A stretch of DNA of 64,000 bases from Ampelomyces quisqualis (GCA_018398575.1 JAGTXZ010000010.1:434001-498000); one strand, 5' to 3'; counted from the first letter of the stretch, positions 40,887 through 52,672 are shown. Notes: generated from the letters alone by a model not told the origin. Program-made: numbers and translations.

Positions 40887-43800
40887 TCAGCAATCGCGCT
40901 CCTTCATCTCGTCGCTAACCGTCTTCACTGCAGCAGCGTGTTCTTTTGAAATGTACTCCCAGTACGTGCTCCAAGCCCTCAGCTGCAGGTCATCCGACGT
41001 CGACCCAACAGCACCTTCCGTACCCATCTGCTTGTTAAGCAGCACGCTAGTCTTGAGCACGCCCTTGGCACCTTCGTGGATCTTTTCGATTTCCTGCTTG
41101 ACGGCGTTTTCCTTGGGTTTGATCGACAAGACGGTGCGGAAGTTTTCTGCAATGGACTCGAGGCGCGAGTGGACCTGGTCGGGCGCAGCTACCATCAGCT
41201 TGGTGAGCATAAGATTGCACAGGATGCGGATGTCGTGCTCGTCGCGGATACCGGCGACGATTCGCTCGAAGAAGTCGGACACTTCGATAGGGGAGAGGCG
41301 CGAGAAGGAGGTTTCGAGAAGGGCGTATAGAGTCTCGTAAGCGCTCTTGCGGATCTCGAGACCGTCGTCGACCTTGTGCTTGAAGGGACCCATCTGTACT
41401 TCGCGGATGAGCTCGGGCTTGACCTCAGTTTCCTTCATGGCCAAAGGCAGAAGTTGGTCGAGCGATGGGAGAATGATTTCCGGCTTGTTGTGCATTGCTG
41501 AGTTGAAGGTCATGAGGGCTAGACGGCGGTTCTCCAGGTCAGGCTCGTTGAGCATCTGTACTAGCATAGGCACTACCATTGGCCGCAGGTACTCATCATA
41601 GGCTTCGTCGGTATCGGAGAAGGTGTAACGCAGAGCCGAAATGACCATGCCACGCACACTTCCCTTGCGGTCGTTCAAGAATCCCTGATTATGTTAGTGA
41701 ATCACCAATGAGACCTGATGACGTGGACTGACTTGTAATTGAGGAAGGTACGTCTTCGGGTCAATGATGGTCAGTCTGCCGATGCATTCTGCGCCGATAG
41801 CTTTGTTGTCCTCTAACTGGGAGGTAGTCACAAGATTCTGCCACAATGTTGATGCAAACGGGATGATCTCAGACTCGGTGTCGTCGTGCTGAAGAATCTC
41901 CTTGATGGAGTGCAACAGAAGATATTGGGGGGCCGAAGGTTGGCCCATGGTCGAGAGGATGATGGGCAGATACTTACTGACACTGCCAGCACCTGCGCGT
42001 CCGAGAGCTACGGCAGCTGCAAGAGGTACCTGTTCCGAGCGTGCAGAGAAGTACTTGATAAACAGTTTCGGGTCAACCGATGATTGCGAACCCAGACGAA
42101 GTGCTGATTCCCCAAGTACCACCAAGGCGAGGCACTTACGTTTGTCGTCTGGCGCCGTCTCCAGTTCTTGTACAAACTGCTCAAGCTTTACACCAACGCT
42201 GCTGCCACCATAAACGAGAAGATTTCCAATGACCTTGCCTACGACTTCGGGATATCCGGCAACCCCCACCTCCTGTAGAAGTGAACGCATGAGAGCTTGG
42301 CCCGCACGTTGTTCGCCGATGGTCCGTACAAGTTTAAGCAAAGCATCCAACGACGTACCGCTAATTGAGCCTTGTACCACCTGACAGAGCGCAGCATTCA
42401 GCTCCGGTGTCATGGTAGCCTTTGCATCGCCCTTGACGAAAGTGGCAAGGATTATCAATGCAGGTCCCAGAAGGTGAAGATCGACAGCACTGACAAGTGG
42501 TAATAATGCTTGTTCGATCTGAGCTTGCGTCTGGGCGTCAAGCTGGCTTCGTGAATGTGGGTTCAGTGAGAGAGTCCTTAGAGCGTTGAGACTTGCACCA
42601 CGTAGTGCTCGGCTAGCCTTTCGTAATTGGGCTGCCAATTCGAGGGCAACGCCGCGGACCCATTTGGGCGATAGTTCACCATCCGCCTTTGTGTGTGCGG
42701 CAATTGCGTCGATAGCACGGACGGATGCAAGACGTGTAAGCTCATTCTTCAGGCGGTCGGCAAGTAGTTCTAGGCCAGCGGCTCGCTTCTGTGGTGACAG
42801 CAGACCTTCAGTGCCAGAGCTCCTACCCAGGAACAAACCTAGGACATGTAACGCACTCTTACGGACTTCGAGATCGGCGTCGTTCGCGGAGACCCGATTG
42901 ACCAGGGCCTCATAGAGCTGTTCAAGATGCTCTTGGTTATGAGTACCCGATGCAGCCGAGCGAGGAGGTGTGAGTGCTTTCAAGACCTGTTCTGTTGCTG
43001 CAAGCGCCTCGATCGATAGTTTGCTGTACTTGTCTCGGACACCCTTCAAGAGAGCATCCACGATGGACGGCAAATAGGGCTGGATAGCTTTAGACGAGTG
43101 TGTGTCAGCAATGGCGCCGATCAGCTGCAATGCCTGAGTACGCAGGCTGTTTGCTGTTGCGGAAGCACTGCTGGTAGAACCGCCTGCTGTTCTGGCGGCG
43201 TCTACGACAGGGTCAATGAGCTGATGCAGGTACGACTCGAGACCTCCACGCTGGGTTATAACGATATCCTTGATCAAAACGACGGATGCTTGCTTCGTGC
43301 TAGGCGGACATGACGACTGCTTGAGCAGTTGCGAGATACCTTTGACGATGTCCGGGCTCAGCTTCGACAGACTTGCTTGCGGGCCTACCGAGGGTGTTGA
43401 TGACCTTGCCGGTGAATCGAAACCCATGGAAAGGGAAGCGTTCGCGTGTAGATCAAACATGCTGGCGTCACTGCCACCACGACGACGCTTGCGGCTCGGC
43501 GGTGGACCCATCATACCGCCCTGTGGATGCTCGTCCGCAAACTTGACGGGAGCAGGCCCATCGCCCGACTTTTTCACCAAGTTTGACAACGCAGCCAAAA
43601 CCTCCAATCTCACCGTCTCTTCCCGCTCCTTGAAGCGTGCAATGAGTGCAGGGGCGATCTTGCTGTACAGCGTTCCATCTTCCAGGAGGTCGCCGTTGCT
43701 ACGCGTGGATATAAGGGTGTAGAGGACTTTCGTTGCACATCTCCGAACCTTCCAGCTCGCATCTTCGTCGTCATCATAGCCGGTCTCTTCCTCGAAGTCA

Positions 43801-45015
43801 TCGCCTTCGAGTGGATCCTCGTCGTCACTGTCCATGGTTTCCTCCTCGTCATGGTCGTCTAGCGCAAGATTGGGGTCGTACTTGAGATAGCGGGTTGCGG
43901 CTTCGATCGTCTCTTCCGTGTACATGCGCATATCTTGCGAGCATGACGCGAGGAAGCCATCCACTGCAATTAGCGCAGCCTCCAAGACTTGATCGATTTC
44001 TGGATCTCGCTCGACTTCGTCATCCGACACATCCATTCCTTCGTCTTGTTCTTGCAGGCTCAATGTGCTGAGGACGAAGGGAGCCAAGGTTTGTAGGTAC
44101 GGTCCAAACTTCCGCGGTATCGATCTAACGCTGTCAACATGGGGCCTACATGATGCTGATTCCGAGGACATACCGAGCCATTGAACCGAGGATGGTGATG
44201 TACAGCTTGCGCTTGCTGCGCGTCAAGTGAGGGTCGCGCAGAAGCTCGATTACGCGAGAGAGAAAGGCGGCCAGCAGCTGGTCTGGAAAGTAGGCTGCCA
44301 AGGTCGAAATGGCAGTGACTGACTTCTTCTTCATCATTGAGCTCGCGCGGCCGTTTTCGAGAACGGCGAATGTCATCTTCTGCAGGGCATGGATCTCGGC
44401 ATCATTCAGCAGAGGCCCAAAGCAGCGGGCCACTTCAGTCAAGACATCGATGGCGTTGCTGTCGGTGCCCTTGTCCAGGTCGACCTGGAGCATGCCCTTG
44501 GGTACTTTGGGCAGACCCTGCTGTGGTGGCTGGATGACGTTGTAGCCCACCAGGCGCGGGATCAGCACCCTGCTGACGGCACCGTACGCATCGGTGATGG
44601 GCTTGGTGCGCGTGGCGGCGCCGGCGACTGGGTGCGGGAGGGAGACGACAACTTCTCGGAGGGCGAGAGAGGGTATCGACTGGTCGACGGTGTTGTCGGT
44701 CTGCAGCATGGAGAGCTTCTCGATCATCGGACACAGGATCTTATCGGGGATCTTGTTCACGAAGGGCCCCAGACACTTGACTGCCTGGTTCTGCACCTCG
44801 CCATTGGTGTCGACGAGCGTGTGCAGCAGTCCCTCGACTGTCTTTGCGCACGTGACTTCGTCATGCTGGAGAAATCCGGCATGGGCGACGACGAGAATGT
44901 CGTGCAGGTCGCTCAGGGCCATGAAGCGGAAGTCGGGATCTTCGTCGTTGAGCTTGGGCAGCAGCTGCGCGACATTGTGGGCGGTCGGGTTCGGCAGGGC
45001 TGACGACGGTGCCAT
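40887..45015 (-). CDS. CAND1: CAND1 homologue (cullin-associated NEDD8-dissociated protein, TIP120)
   Basis: Three exons, 45015-44174, 44124-41733 and 41684-40887, give 1343 residues. Both introns (49 and 48 bases) keep frame, and the first junction restores ARSIPRKFGPYLQTLAPF, as expected for the family. The chain is a HEAT-repeat solenoid throughout. N-terminal LLPKLNDEDPDFRFMALSDL, an acidic loop at about residues 345-380 (DDHDEEETMDSDDEDP) and the C-terminal TIP120 part (NDRKGSVRGMVISALRYTF, MGPFKHKVDDGLEIRKSAYE) are diagnostic. CAND1 wraps around un-neddylated cullin-RING ligases and exchanges their substrate adaptors, including F-box proteins. It is about 110 residues longer than animal CAND1, which seems usual for filamentous fungi. 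Confidence 0.95.
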
Positions 45016-45621
45016 GGCGGCGGGGTGTCTCTCGTAGCGGCCGCTCGATGCTGCGGGGCGTGTTTGTATGTGTGTGGCCTGGTGGCGTGGCGGGGTACTA
45101 CTTGGTTGGTGTCGCGTGTGCTATGGCGGGGTTGCGAGACACGGCGGGTGGGGGAGGGGGGAGAGGGGGGAGAGGAGGGCTGGGTCATGTGAGAGGGAGG
45201 CGGTTTTGGAGTGGTGAGCTGGAGGAATTTTGGAGTGGTGAGCTGGAGGAATTTTGGAGTGGTGAGCTGGAGGAAGCTGCGGGTGTTGTTTGCCTGCGGT
45301 GTCGATGCGCAGAGCTCAGCGGGCCAGCCTCCACCGGGAGACGTGGCGCTGGTGCCGCTGGGCGTGCTGTACAGTACGGAGCAGCAGCGCGTCGGTGTCA
45401 GCCCGTCTACTTCGTATCTGTGCCTTTCTGCTGGCTGCGAGAAGCGCCGGTTCCTTCACCGTCGCCGGCACCGCGCATGGTCGAGTCGCGCACGTGACGT
45501 ACGGGAGCTCGGGCGCGCCGCTACCTAACAAAATTGCCATGACGTCTCACGCGCACCCGTCGCCCACCGTCGCCATTCCTTGTGGTCTATCCGAGGCAAT
45601 TGGTCTGCTCACACCGCCATC
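45016..45621. other. Divergent promoter of CAND1 and a mitochondrial-type gene
   Basis: A 606-base head-to-head spacer. It holds a purine-rich tract (about 45143-45180) and three perfect 24-bp repeats (45204-45275). Confidence 0.55.
45204..45275. repeat. 24-bp tandem repeat, three perfect copies
   Basis: Unit TTTTGGAGTGGTGAGCTGGA plus GGAA, three identical copies. Identity suggests recent expansion. Confidence 0.97.
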
Positions 45622-46438
45622 ATGTCTTTCCTGCGATGCCGCGCCCTGCGAGCGTCCTCACTCGCCCGCTCCACACGCGCTGTCCGCTCTGCCCAGCGCC
45701 AGCCATGGCAGAGAGCCGTCCAACGCAGAACATATGCGAGCGGCCACGGTGCCCACGGCGAGTCCCAGGGCAGCGAAATCCCATGGTATGTCACGTGCCA
45801 GCTCTGATGGACCCAGGGGCGGGCTGCACTGGGCGCGCCCCTGGGACGCCGCGCAGTCGAACAGCCGTTGACATGTCTTGCAGGATAGTAGGGGCCCTTG
45901 CCGGTACCGGAGGCGGTCTCTACTTCGTCCTCAACCAGGACCTCGGGCACCACGCTGCACACGATAAAAAGGACCACGCCGACACGCACGCCAACAACGA
46001 AGGCCCGGACGACTCTGGTGACGACGATGCCCAGGACAAGCCAGCGGACGAGGGCGACGATGAGCAATCCGAGGAGGCCGGCAAGCCAGACAAGAACAAG
46101 TCCGATGGCGCACCAGGCGATGAGCCCGATGAGGCCTCGTCCGACAATTCTGACAAGGTATGTTGGAGCGCACAAGTCGGCGACATAGCCGGTGCTGACA
46201 GCTACAGCCCGATCCCCGCGGTAAGCCCAAGAGCTTCAACGAAACCGCGGGCAAACAAGAGGGTCTTTCCAACGCCGACACACACCACAGCTCGCAAATC
46301 TCCAAACAGGATGACAAGAGCAAGAAGGGCGAGGGTGTTGCAGAGACGGCCAAGCTCAAGGGCACCGTCTCTCCTGACCGCCCAGGGGCTGAGAATAAGG
46401 AAGAGCGAGGAAAGGCCCAGCTGGACAAGGATGCATAG
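45622..46438 (+). CDS. Mitochondrial-type small membrane protein, unknown function
   Basis: Three exons, 45622-45785, 45884-46157 and 46208-46438; 222 residues, phases consistent. The N-terminus is rich in Arg, Ala and Ser without acidic residues (MSFLRCRALRASSLARSTRA to about residue 40, ending RRTYASG), a classic matrix-targeting presequence. A short hydrophobic helix (IVGALAGTGGGLYFVL, about 56-71) follows. The rest is a long acidic, probably disordered segment and a tail with SFNETAGKQEGLSNADT. I know no named family for it. The layout suggests an inner-membrane protein with a soluble charged domain. Confidence 0.72.
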
Positions 46439-47207
46439 GCCACATGTCCCCGTGCATCCGAATTACCATGTATCATGTAGTACCCCCGCGGCGAGTGTCC
46501 ACCTCGCCGTGCCCTGTCTAGTGTGCGAATACATGACTTCGATTTTGCAAAACATGTACACACCAAAGAAGACACGCCCAGCACCACGAGTACCTGGGAT
46601 GGTTGACGTCATTTTTCGCATGAGCTCCAGACGCACGACTGGAGCCACAGAGGCTGTGCTGTATCAATTCGAAACGCTTGGTCTCGTTTGAACTTTGAAC
46701 ATAGTCAGACTCCAAAGAAACTTTCCGTCGTCGGGGCACCTCATGGGCGCTGATGCTGGATACACGCATGTGATTGGTCCAACGCAGCTCGTGTTGAAGT
46801 CGTTACGCGCCCAGCTCCACGCTGTCTCACCCCAACTCCAACACCAATTGGCCAGGTCTGCGCCTCACTGCACAACTCAACAGAGAATGAGTCGTCGGCG
46901 GGAAGCCTGCGAATCTCAGTCCATGGAATTGCTCGTCTCTTCAAGGGACCGCTGCCGGGAGCCAGTCGGGACGGCAGCTCGTTGCTGGCGCCTCTCAATG
47001 CACGCGGGGCCGCCTCCATGCAGCGCCCGACTCTCGCGGTCGTGCATAAGTCGATGCAATCGACCTGTTATCAGACCTGCTCGCCGCCATGGGAGCCGAC
47101 TGGCCTATTCGCACTCGACTTCTCCTCTTCACTGTGCCACATAACACTAGAAGCCGCCCATATCCTGTAGGAAGCGCAAAACCCAGTCGTTGACCTCTGT
47201 ATTCACC
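46439..47207. other. Intergenic, no supported gene
   Basis: 3' flank of the mitochondrial-type gene and promoter of the PLAC8 gene. Frames here are short and overlap on both strands. Confidence 0.5.
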
Positions 47208-48401
47208 ATGGAGTATCGACAAGATGGCCACAACCAACAACCTCAGTCTCAAGCGCCCGGACGAAATCACCAAAGGTTCTCCTGGCAGATGCCGCCACAA
47301 GAAGCCCCAGCTTATCAAGAGGTTCAACAACACCCACATGTCAGCACGAATATAGAGTCGCAGAACAGACACTTTTCTTATGCGCAAACTCCTGTTGAAC
47401 ATGAAGCATTCATCTACATGTCGTCGCCCAATGATCCACCCATCCCACAGATCCCAAGAACCGTACAACCGCCGTCATCTTATAAAGAGGAACACCCAGT
47501 TTCGCCAATCTCCCCGCATAATGGCATGCGGCCCATGCCCTTCTCTCCAGTCTCGCCAATGCCGCCTCCACAACACTTCACACAACCAGTACAACCACCA
47601 CCAATCACCACACCACAGACCAGCCATGGTAGGAAGATGAGCAATCTCAGTCCGATTAACACCAACGTCGGAAAATATCCAATGCCTCCCATCCCGCCAA
47701 CTCCTCCATCCAGCAACCCAGCCTCGCCGCTACCAAGTAAGACGCCCATAACGCCAATCTCACCAGACTCCACCGCAAAAGACGTCAATCGCGAAACCCG
47801 AAAATCTTACGCAAGCGAACCCTACTCACCCCATGGCTTCAGCTCAGCGCAAACCAACAACTTCCACGCCGTCTTCTCCCCAGACGCCGCGCACGGCCCC
47901 AATGGCCTAGACTTTGCCCTGCACCAGCCCGGCCAAATCGCCCATCCAAACATGAATTCCGCAAATAGTAAAACATGGCGCACTTCGCTGTGTTCCTGCG
48001 GTCCCGACATGTCCACCTGTTTCACCGGCTTCTTCTGTCCCTGCCTTCTCTACGGCCGCACCGCCTACCGGCTGTCGCAAAAATCCGCAAAAAAAGACCC
48101 AACAGACATGCTCGGTCACTCGTCGCCGAATGGGCATTGTATGGTCATGGCGCTGTCGTGTGGCTTCTGGGGCATTTTCCCGGCGTTGCAACGTGCGAGG
48201 ATCAGGCGGGCGTATAAACTTGATGGGAGTCTGGGCAGCGATTTACTCAAGGGGTGTTGTTGCTGTTGCTGTGTGACGGTGCAGAATGAGAGAGAAGTTA
48301 GCGGTAGGGAGGGCGAGAGTAGTAGGTGGGCTGGGCCGGCAGGTGGGGGGGCGGATGTTTATGCGAGGACGGGGGCGATGGTGTACAAGCCGCAGCAATG
48401 A
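47208..48401 (+). CDS. PLAC8-family cysteine-rich protein
   Basis: A 397-residue single-exon protein. Residues 1 to about 250 are Pro/Ser/Gln-rich and disordered, with many SP and PP sites. The PLAC8 domain lies at about 258-365. WRTSLCSCGPDMSTCFTGFF leads into CPCLLYGRTAYRL, then GHCMVMALSCGFWGIFPALQ and a basic RARIRRAYKLDGS. A run of six cysteines (GCCCCCCVTVQNERE) replaces the usual CC-x-CC segment. Fungal PLAC8 proteins sit at the plasma membrane and have been linked to metal resistance or growth control. The Cys run is long even for the family. The ATG at 47208 (CACCATGG) has good context. Confidence 0.87.
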   Translation: MEYRQDGHNQQPQSQAPGRNHQRFSWQMPPQEAPAYQEVQQHPHVSTNIESQNRHFSYAQTPVEHEAFIYMSSPNDPPIPQIPRTVQPPSSYKEEHPVSPISPHNGMRPMPFSPVSPMPPPQHFTQPVQPPPITTPQTSHGRKMSNLSPINTNVGKYPMPPIPPTPPSSNPASPLPSKTPITPISPDSTAKDVNRETRKSYASEPYSPHGFSSAQTNNFHAVFSPDAAHGPNGLDFALHQPGQIAHPNMNSANSKTWRTSLCSCGPDMSTCFTGFFCPCLLYGRTAYRLSQKSAKKDPTDMLGHSSPNGHCMVMALSCGFWGIFPALQRARIRRAYKLDGSLGSDLLKGCCCCCCVTVQNEREVSGREGESSRWAGPAGGGADVYARTGAMVYKPQQ

Positions 48402-48607
48402 GTTGGAGATGAGGAGGATGATGTTGAAATTCCGGTCCTTTTAACGATACCCATGGCTAGCATAAGTTTTTCGTTTGTCTGGGCGCAGCGGTTTGCCATA
48501 AGTCTATCGTTCTAGCGGGGTTCAATCTATGCCTATCGAATACTTCTAGGCGCTGTGGCGTGGACAAATCATAGCACGCAGTTGTCTCTTACCATTCTCT
48601 GCCTTTG

Positions 48608-50032
48608 TCACTTCACACGCACTGCTATTTCCTCTTCAGCATCAGAATCTTGCCCACTTTCATCGTAAGCGTCAAAGTCTTCCTCCTCTTCCTCCTCCGC
48701 ACTCTGTACGGGTGTCAATGACGCCACCCCAACACTCGAAACTTCCGCGCTGTCCAGTTTTTCGCTCTCGTCATCGAGTCCTTCTCTTTCTCGAAGCTGC
48801 GCTCTCAAGCCTTCCAGTATCGTGCCCATGCGAGCCTTCAAGTCTGGATTCACTACCTTAGTCAACTGCCCCTCCATCTCCCCAATCTTATTCCTCAACT
48901 CCTCCGCAACTTTATCTTCCTCTTCCTCCTCTTCCTCATTTCCCTCGTCTGGGCCAGCCTCTACGTCCACGCCACCAAACGCCTTCGCAAACTCCGCCGC
49001 CATTCCCCGCTGACCAATGGCGAAAACCACTTCTTGAATCCCCGGCCACGATTCTTGTTCCCGTCTACCCTTCCCCACCGCGCCATCAAGCACCCTCCTC
49101 CACGCCCCCGCAACATCCCCAACAGGATTCCCATACGCCCCACACCCCCACGCCCCCAACACAATCTTCCTCACCCCTTTCCTCTCCGCAATCCTCAACA
49201 CCGCACGCATCTTCCCCTCCACCACCTCTCCATCCTTCCTACTCCACCTCTTCGCCTCATCCTCCCCCTCGAGTTCCGGAAACCGCAACATCCCCGCGGA
49301 AATAATATCGACCCAGAACCTCTGCGCCAGCCCCAGTTCTCCCGCTGCGTCGCCGGGTGCTCGCGCGTTGCGGAACACGAGAATGTCGGGACTCCAGATG
49401 CCGCCGCGTTCGGGCAGGCGGTAGTAGGGCTCGCGGAGCGAGGGGAGCAGCGTGCTCCGCGAACAGAGAAATTCTTCTTGCGAGGTTGCGCCGCTGAGGA
49501 CTCCGCCTCCTGGACGCAGGGGAGAGGCCATGTTGAGGATGCAGACGTTTGGGGATTTCTTGGGGGGCTTGGGGGAGGCGGGGGGGTATGTCGAGGGGTG
49601 GGTGAGGATGCGGGCCGCGGTTAGGGTGTCGGTTCTTAGGATGCGGATGTTGCGTGTGGATGGTGGTGGTGCGGGTTGGAGGGAGAGGTTGGCGATGCTG
49701 AGGTCGGTGGGTTTTTGTCTCTTTTGGCTCTTTTTCTTGCCAGGTTCGGCTTCAAAGTTCCTGTCCTTCTTGACTTTTCGTCGACCCTGGCCTTTACGCT
49801 TGATGTACGCTGCTTCTTCAGGACTCTCTGCCTCTGCTTTGCTGGGGGCATCTTGACTCAATGGTGCAGGGTCTATGATGAGCTCGCTGCTTTCAACACC
49901 CCTGTTCGCTCTGGCGTTCGAGGCAAGCAGGGCTGGAATGGTCTTGTTGATCACATATTTTGCTTGCTTTGCGCGTATGTCTTTGCGGACGGCGGGTGGC
50001 GCAAGACCTTGAGACTTCTCCGTGCGACCCAT
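48608..50032 (-). CDS. PARG-like macrodomain protein (TIGR02452 family)
   Basis: A 474-residue single-exon protein. The catalytic signature of microbial-type poly(ADP-ribose) glycohydrolases is intact: GGGVLSGATSQEE, with GGG at 175-177 and the Gln-Glu-Glu loop at 185-187. It is preceded by VCILNMASPLRP and followed by YYRLPERGGIWSPDILVFRN, DIISAGMLRFPE and KIVLGAWGCGAYGNPVGDVA. Such enzymes bind ADP-ribose and can release it from modified protein. A basic stretch at about 78-108 (KRKGQGRRKVKKDR) could be a nuclear signal. The C-terminal 100 residues are acidic and partly coiled. The first ATG in frame is at 50032. Confidence 0.88.
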   Translation of the reverse strand: MGRTEKSQGLAPPAVRKDIRAKQAKYVINKTIPALLASNARANRGVESSELIIDPAPLSQDAPSKAEAESPEEAAYIKRKGQGRRKVKKDRNFEAEPGKKKSQKRQKPTDLSIANLSLQPAPPPSTRNIRILRTDTLTAARILTHPSTYPPASPKPPKKSPNVCILNMASPLRPGGGVLSGATSQEEFLCSRSTLLPSLREPYYRLPERGGIWSPDILVFRNARAPGDAAGELGLAQRFWVDIISAGMLRFPELEGEDEAKRWSRKDGEVVEGKMRAVLRIAERKGVRKIVLGAWGCGAYGNPVGDVAGAWRRVLDGAVGKGRREQESWPGIQEVVFAIGQRGMAAEFAKAFGGVDVEAGPDEGNEEEEEEEDKVAEELRNKIGEMEGQLTKVVNPDLKARMGTILEGLRAQLREREGLDDESEKLDSAEVSSVGVASLTPVQSAEEEEEEDFDAYDESGQDSDAEEEIAVRVK

Positions 50033-51901
50033 TTCACAGTGAGCTGGCGATGAATTGGTTCCCAGAAGCTGCAACACTGAATTACAAAGAGTGTACCTAA
50101 TAAATGATACATTGGCCTCTGCATGCTTCAAGGTTCAGAACTTGCTTCTAATGGCGGCACCGTGATGGATGGGAGGACGATACGGCAAGACTAGCCGAGT
50201 TCGGGGTTTGCGGGGAAAGTTCTGCCGATCCCTGGATGGACGTGAATCAAAGACACAAAGTACGAGTCGAACTCGCAATGTCATCTCGTAGATGCCTGTT
50301 ACGTTACATATGATGATGCTGCAGGACCGAAGGCCTGCGTCAAGTCTACGAGGTTTGCGAATAGTCGCCCTGACTCGGCCGGCACACTTCATCCTGCTTT
50401 CGATCTGACACCATAAGTTCCAGCCGGCCGCAGAGTGAGCTTGCGCGATATAGAAACATCACAGTTCACTAGACGTGGCCCGGACAACAAGTAGCATGGT
50501 GGCAAGGTATAAGTTGGCCATGTCCGCTTCCTCTGCACCTATTTTGATCTAACCTCACTCTCTTTACGCGCCTGCACTGTACATGAATCCAGCAGATCCA
50601 TCACCCCTCCACTCATCAACCTTGATCACATCGTTGGCTCGTCCCATCATTCAACACCCCTTTCTTTCTGCTCCACGCTGACTCCTGGTAACATTCCTGT
50701 CCCTGCAAACAACAAACAAAAGTACCTCTACGCTCTCCAAGCCCATCACCGAAGCAGCCAAATCCACCGTCCACTCCGTTCGGATACACGCAATCGTTTT
50801 TTCACAAGTCGAGCCACCTACTTTAGTCATGAACTGTGTATCGACGCGAGTAAATTAGAAGAGCACCACATCAAAACTTGTTCGTACATACCCCTTCATC
50901 TCTCCTTGCATTCATGTACAATGCGCCCCGGCGCGACTCGTGCTCAAATCACATCAACACCCCCGTGGCTTTGCGCGACTAATTCCTGCCAGTCTTACCA
51001 ACAACAATGCCATCGTCCACAATCCTTGCATACCTGAAGGCCCGCGTCCAGGAAGAATAGCTAGCAGTCACAATGCAGTTGGCTACAAGCCAGCCGCGTA
51101 GCAGGATTTGCGTCTGCGACTTTTGGCAAAGAGTGAAATGGTGTGTTGACGAGTTATCTGGTCAATCTTCCCAGTGCAATTGTGGGTGGCGTCTGAGACT
51201 AGCATATTCTTTACGCCAAATACCAAACCAACCTTATGTATAAACGCGTATTTGGCGCGGAATGTTAGCCTCGGGAATAGAATTCCCGCTGCGATGTTCG
51301 TGGCGATGAGATTTCTTGGGGCGTAGGGGGTTGAGTACGCAGGCTGAGAAGCCGCATGTGTGGCTGATAGTGTCCATGTCTCTGTTCCGTTGGTGAGCAT
51401 GGCGAGCTTGACGTGTGTGATTGATTGCGCTTTGAAAGACGTGGGTCGGGCGTATGCGACGATTGGTTTCATTGAAGGTGATTGCTGTGTTTGTCGCGAC
51501 TGACGTATGCGAGTGAGTGGTTGGCGAGCGTGGGGCCGTCATGGTATTTGGCGTGATCATGGGGGTTAATTTGGTGGTTTCTGGGTTGTCGGTTGTCGGT
51601 TGTCGGTTGTCGGTGCCAAGGTGTGGGTTTGAGGAGAGGGTCAGGAGTAGGGCAAGTAAGATACTTGGGAAGACGGTTGGGAGATGTGTGCTGGTTAGTG
51701 TGGACAGATTGCGAGGAGTAAGTTTCGGCAGAAGTTACCTGATCAAAGTGGAGAAGGGAGTGACGATATGCTGGAGTGGGGTGGAGCAACACGTTGCGAG
51801 GATAAAGATCATTTTGTACACGCAGCTACGACTTCGTGATGAATCAGCTTGGGAAATCGACATGCAATCGACTGTGCAACTTTCAGACCCATATAACCCG
51901 T
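50033..51901. other. 1.9-kb stretch without a supported gene
   Basis: Frames at 51083-51472 (minus) and 51517-51996 (plus) overlap and have no domain. A perfect (GGTTGTC)4 array lies at 51584-51611. Nothing else stands out. Confidence 0.5.
51584..51611. repeat. 7-bp tandem repeat (GGTTGTC)4
   Basis: Four perfect heptamers. Confidence 0.95.
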
Positions 51902-52672
51902 CTAATCAGGGCTGGTCTTCTTCGCCCCGTCCAGCACATGCGCCTCATTCGTCCCTTCGGGCCACAAGTTCGGCCCCGGCGCAGTGTAATTCGTGATCTG
52001 ACTCCAAAACTGCGGTATCAACACCCCAGTCGAGTTCCACTGATAGCCTCCCGGAAACTTAACTGTGGGCCCAGGAACACCAGCCCCACTTCCAGTTACA
52101 TTGATCTGAGCACAAGCAACGTAAAACTGCGACTTGTCGGGTTTGTGCGCCGCATGGAGAGCAAGACCTTCAGCACGGAGCAGGTATTCGCCTGCTGGGA
52201 GTTCTGTGGGGAGCTTGAAGTTGAATGTGCGCGCGCGGTGGGTAGCCCACTTGAGTATTCCATCGCTCGCACCGCCTTCGCTGGCATGGAGGCTATATGT
52301 CAAGCTGTATATCTTGGTCCAGTCTCCGGATCCGTCGTACGCCGCGGCTGTCACTGGTGCTTTTGAAATGTACACTTGTTGCGGGCCAGGATGACCAAAG
52401 GTGTCTTTTACAGCAAAGCCGAGCGTATCACCTGCAGCTACTGTGTATGTCTGGGTGTTGAGCACGGTGCCGGATGATGCGCCGGAGTTGCAGCGCATGT
52501 CTGTCGACTTGACATTTTGCAGAGGCGAGTTTGAATTGTTGGTCCTGCGAACATACTGATATGGCTCGCCAATGATTTTGCCGTTCACAATGATGCGATC
52601 GTAGTTCCAATGGGAAATTACTGAGGAAGTCTGGAGAGCGAGGACGGCTAAGCTTGAGAGCTGGAGCTTCAT
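51902..52672 (-). CDS. AA9 lytic polysaccharide monooxygenase
   Basis: A 256-residue single-exon protein. A signal peptide (MKLQLSSLAVLALQTSSVIS) is followed directly by His21, which after cleavage would be the N-terminal copper ligand of the histidine brace. The second ligand is His94 in GHPGPQQVYISKAP. The axial Tyr184 lies in SQFYVACAQINVTG, with His173 in LALHAAHKP. These are AA9 (former GH61) hallmarks; AA9 enzymes oxidatively cleave cellulose or hemicellulose outside the cell. No carbohydrate-binding module is attached. The mature start is His-Trp, where most AA9 proteins have His-Gly, -Thr or -Tyr. The ATG at 52672 gives a proper signal peptide. Confidence 0.92.
   Translation of the reverse strand: MKLQLSSLAVLALQTSSVISHWNYDRIIVNGKIIGEPYQYVRRTNNSNSPLQNVKSTDMRCNSGASSGTVLNTQTYTVAAGDTLGFAVKDTFGHPGPQQVYISKAPVTAAAYDGSGDWTKIYSLTYSLHASEGGASDGILKWATHRARTFNFKLPTELPAGEYLLRAEGLALHAAHKPDKSQFYVACAQINVTGSGAGVPGPTVKFPGGYQWNSTGVLIPQFWSQITNYTAPGPNLWPEGTNEAHVLDGAKKTSPD

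Noticed and set aside
45582..46691. 369-codon plus-strand frame over the mitochondrial-type gene
   Set aside because: Runs through both introns and lacks any domain; the spliced model gives a presequence, a helix and consistent phases.
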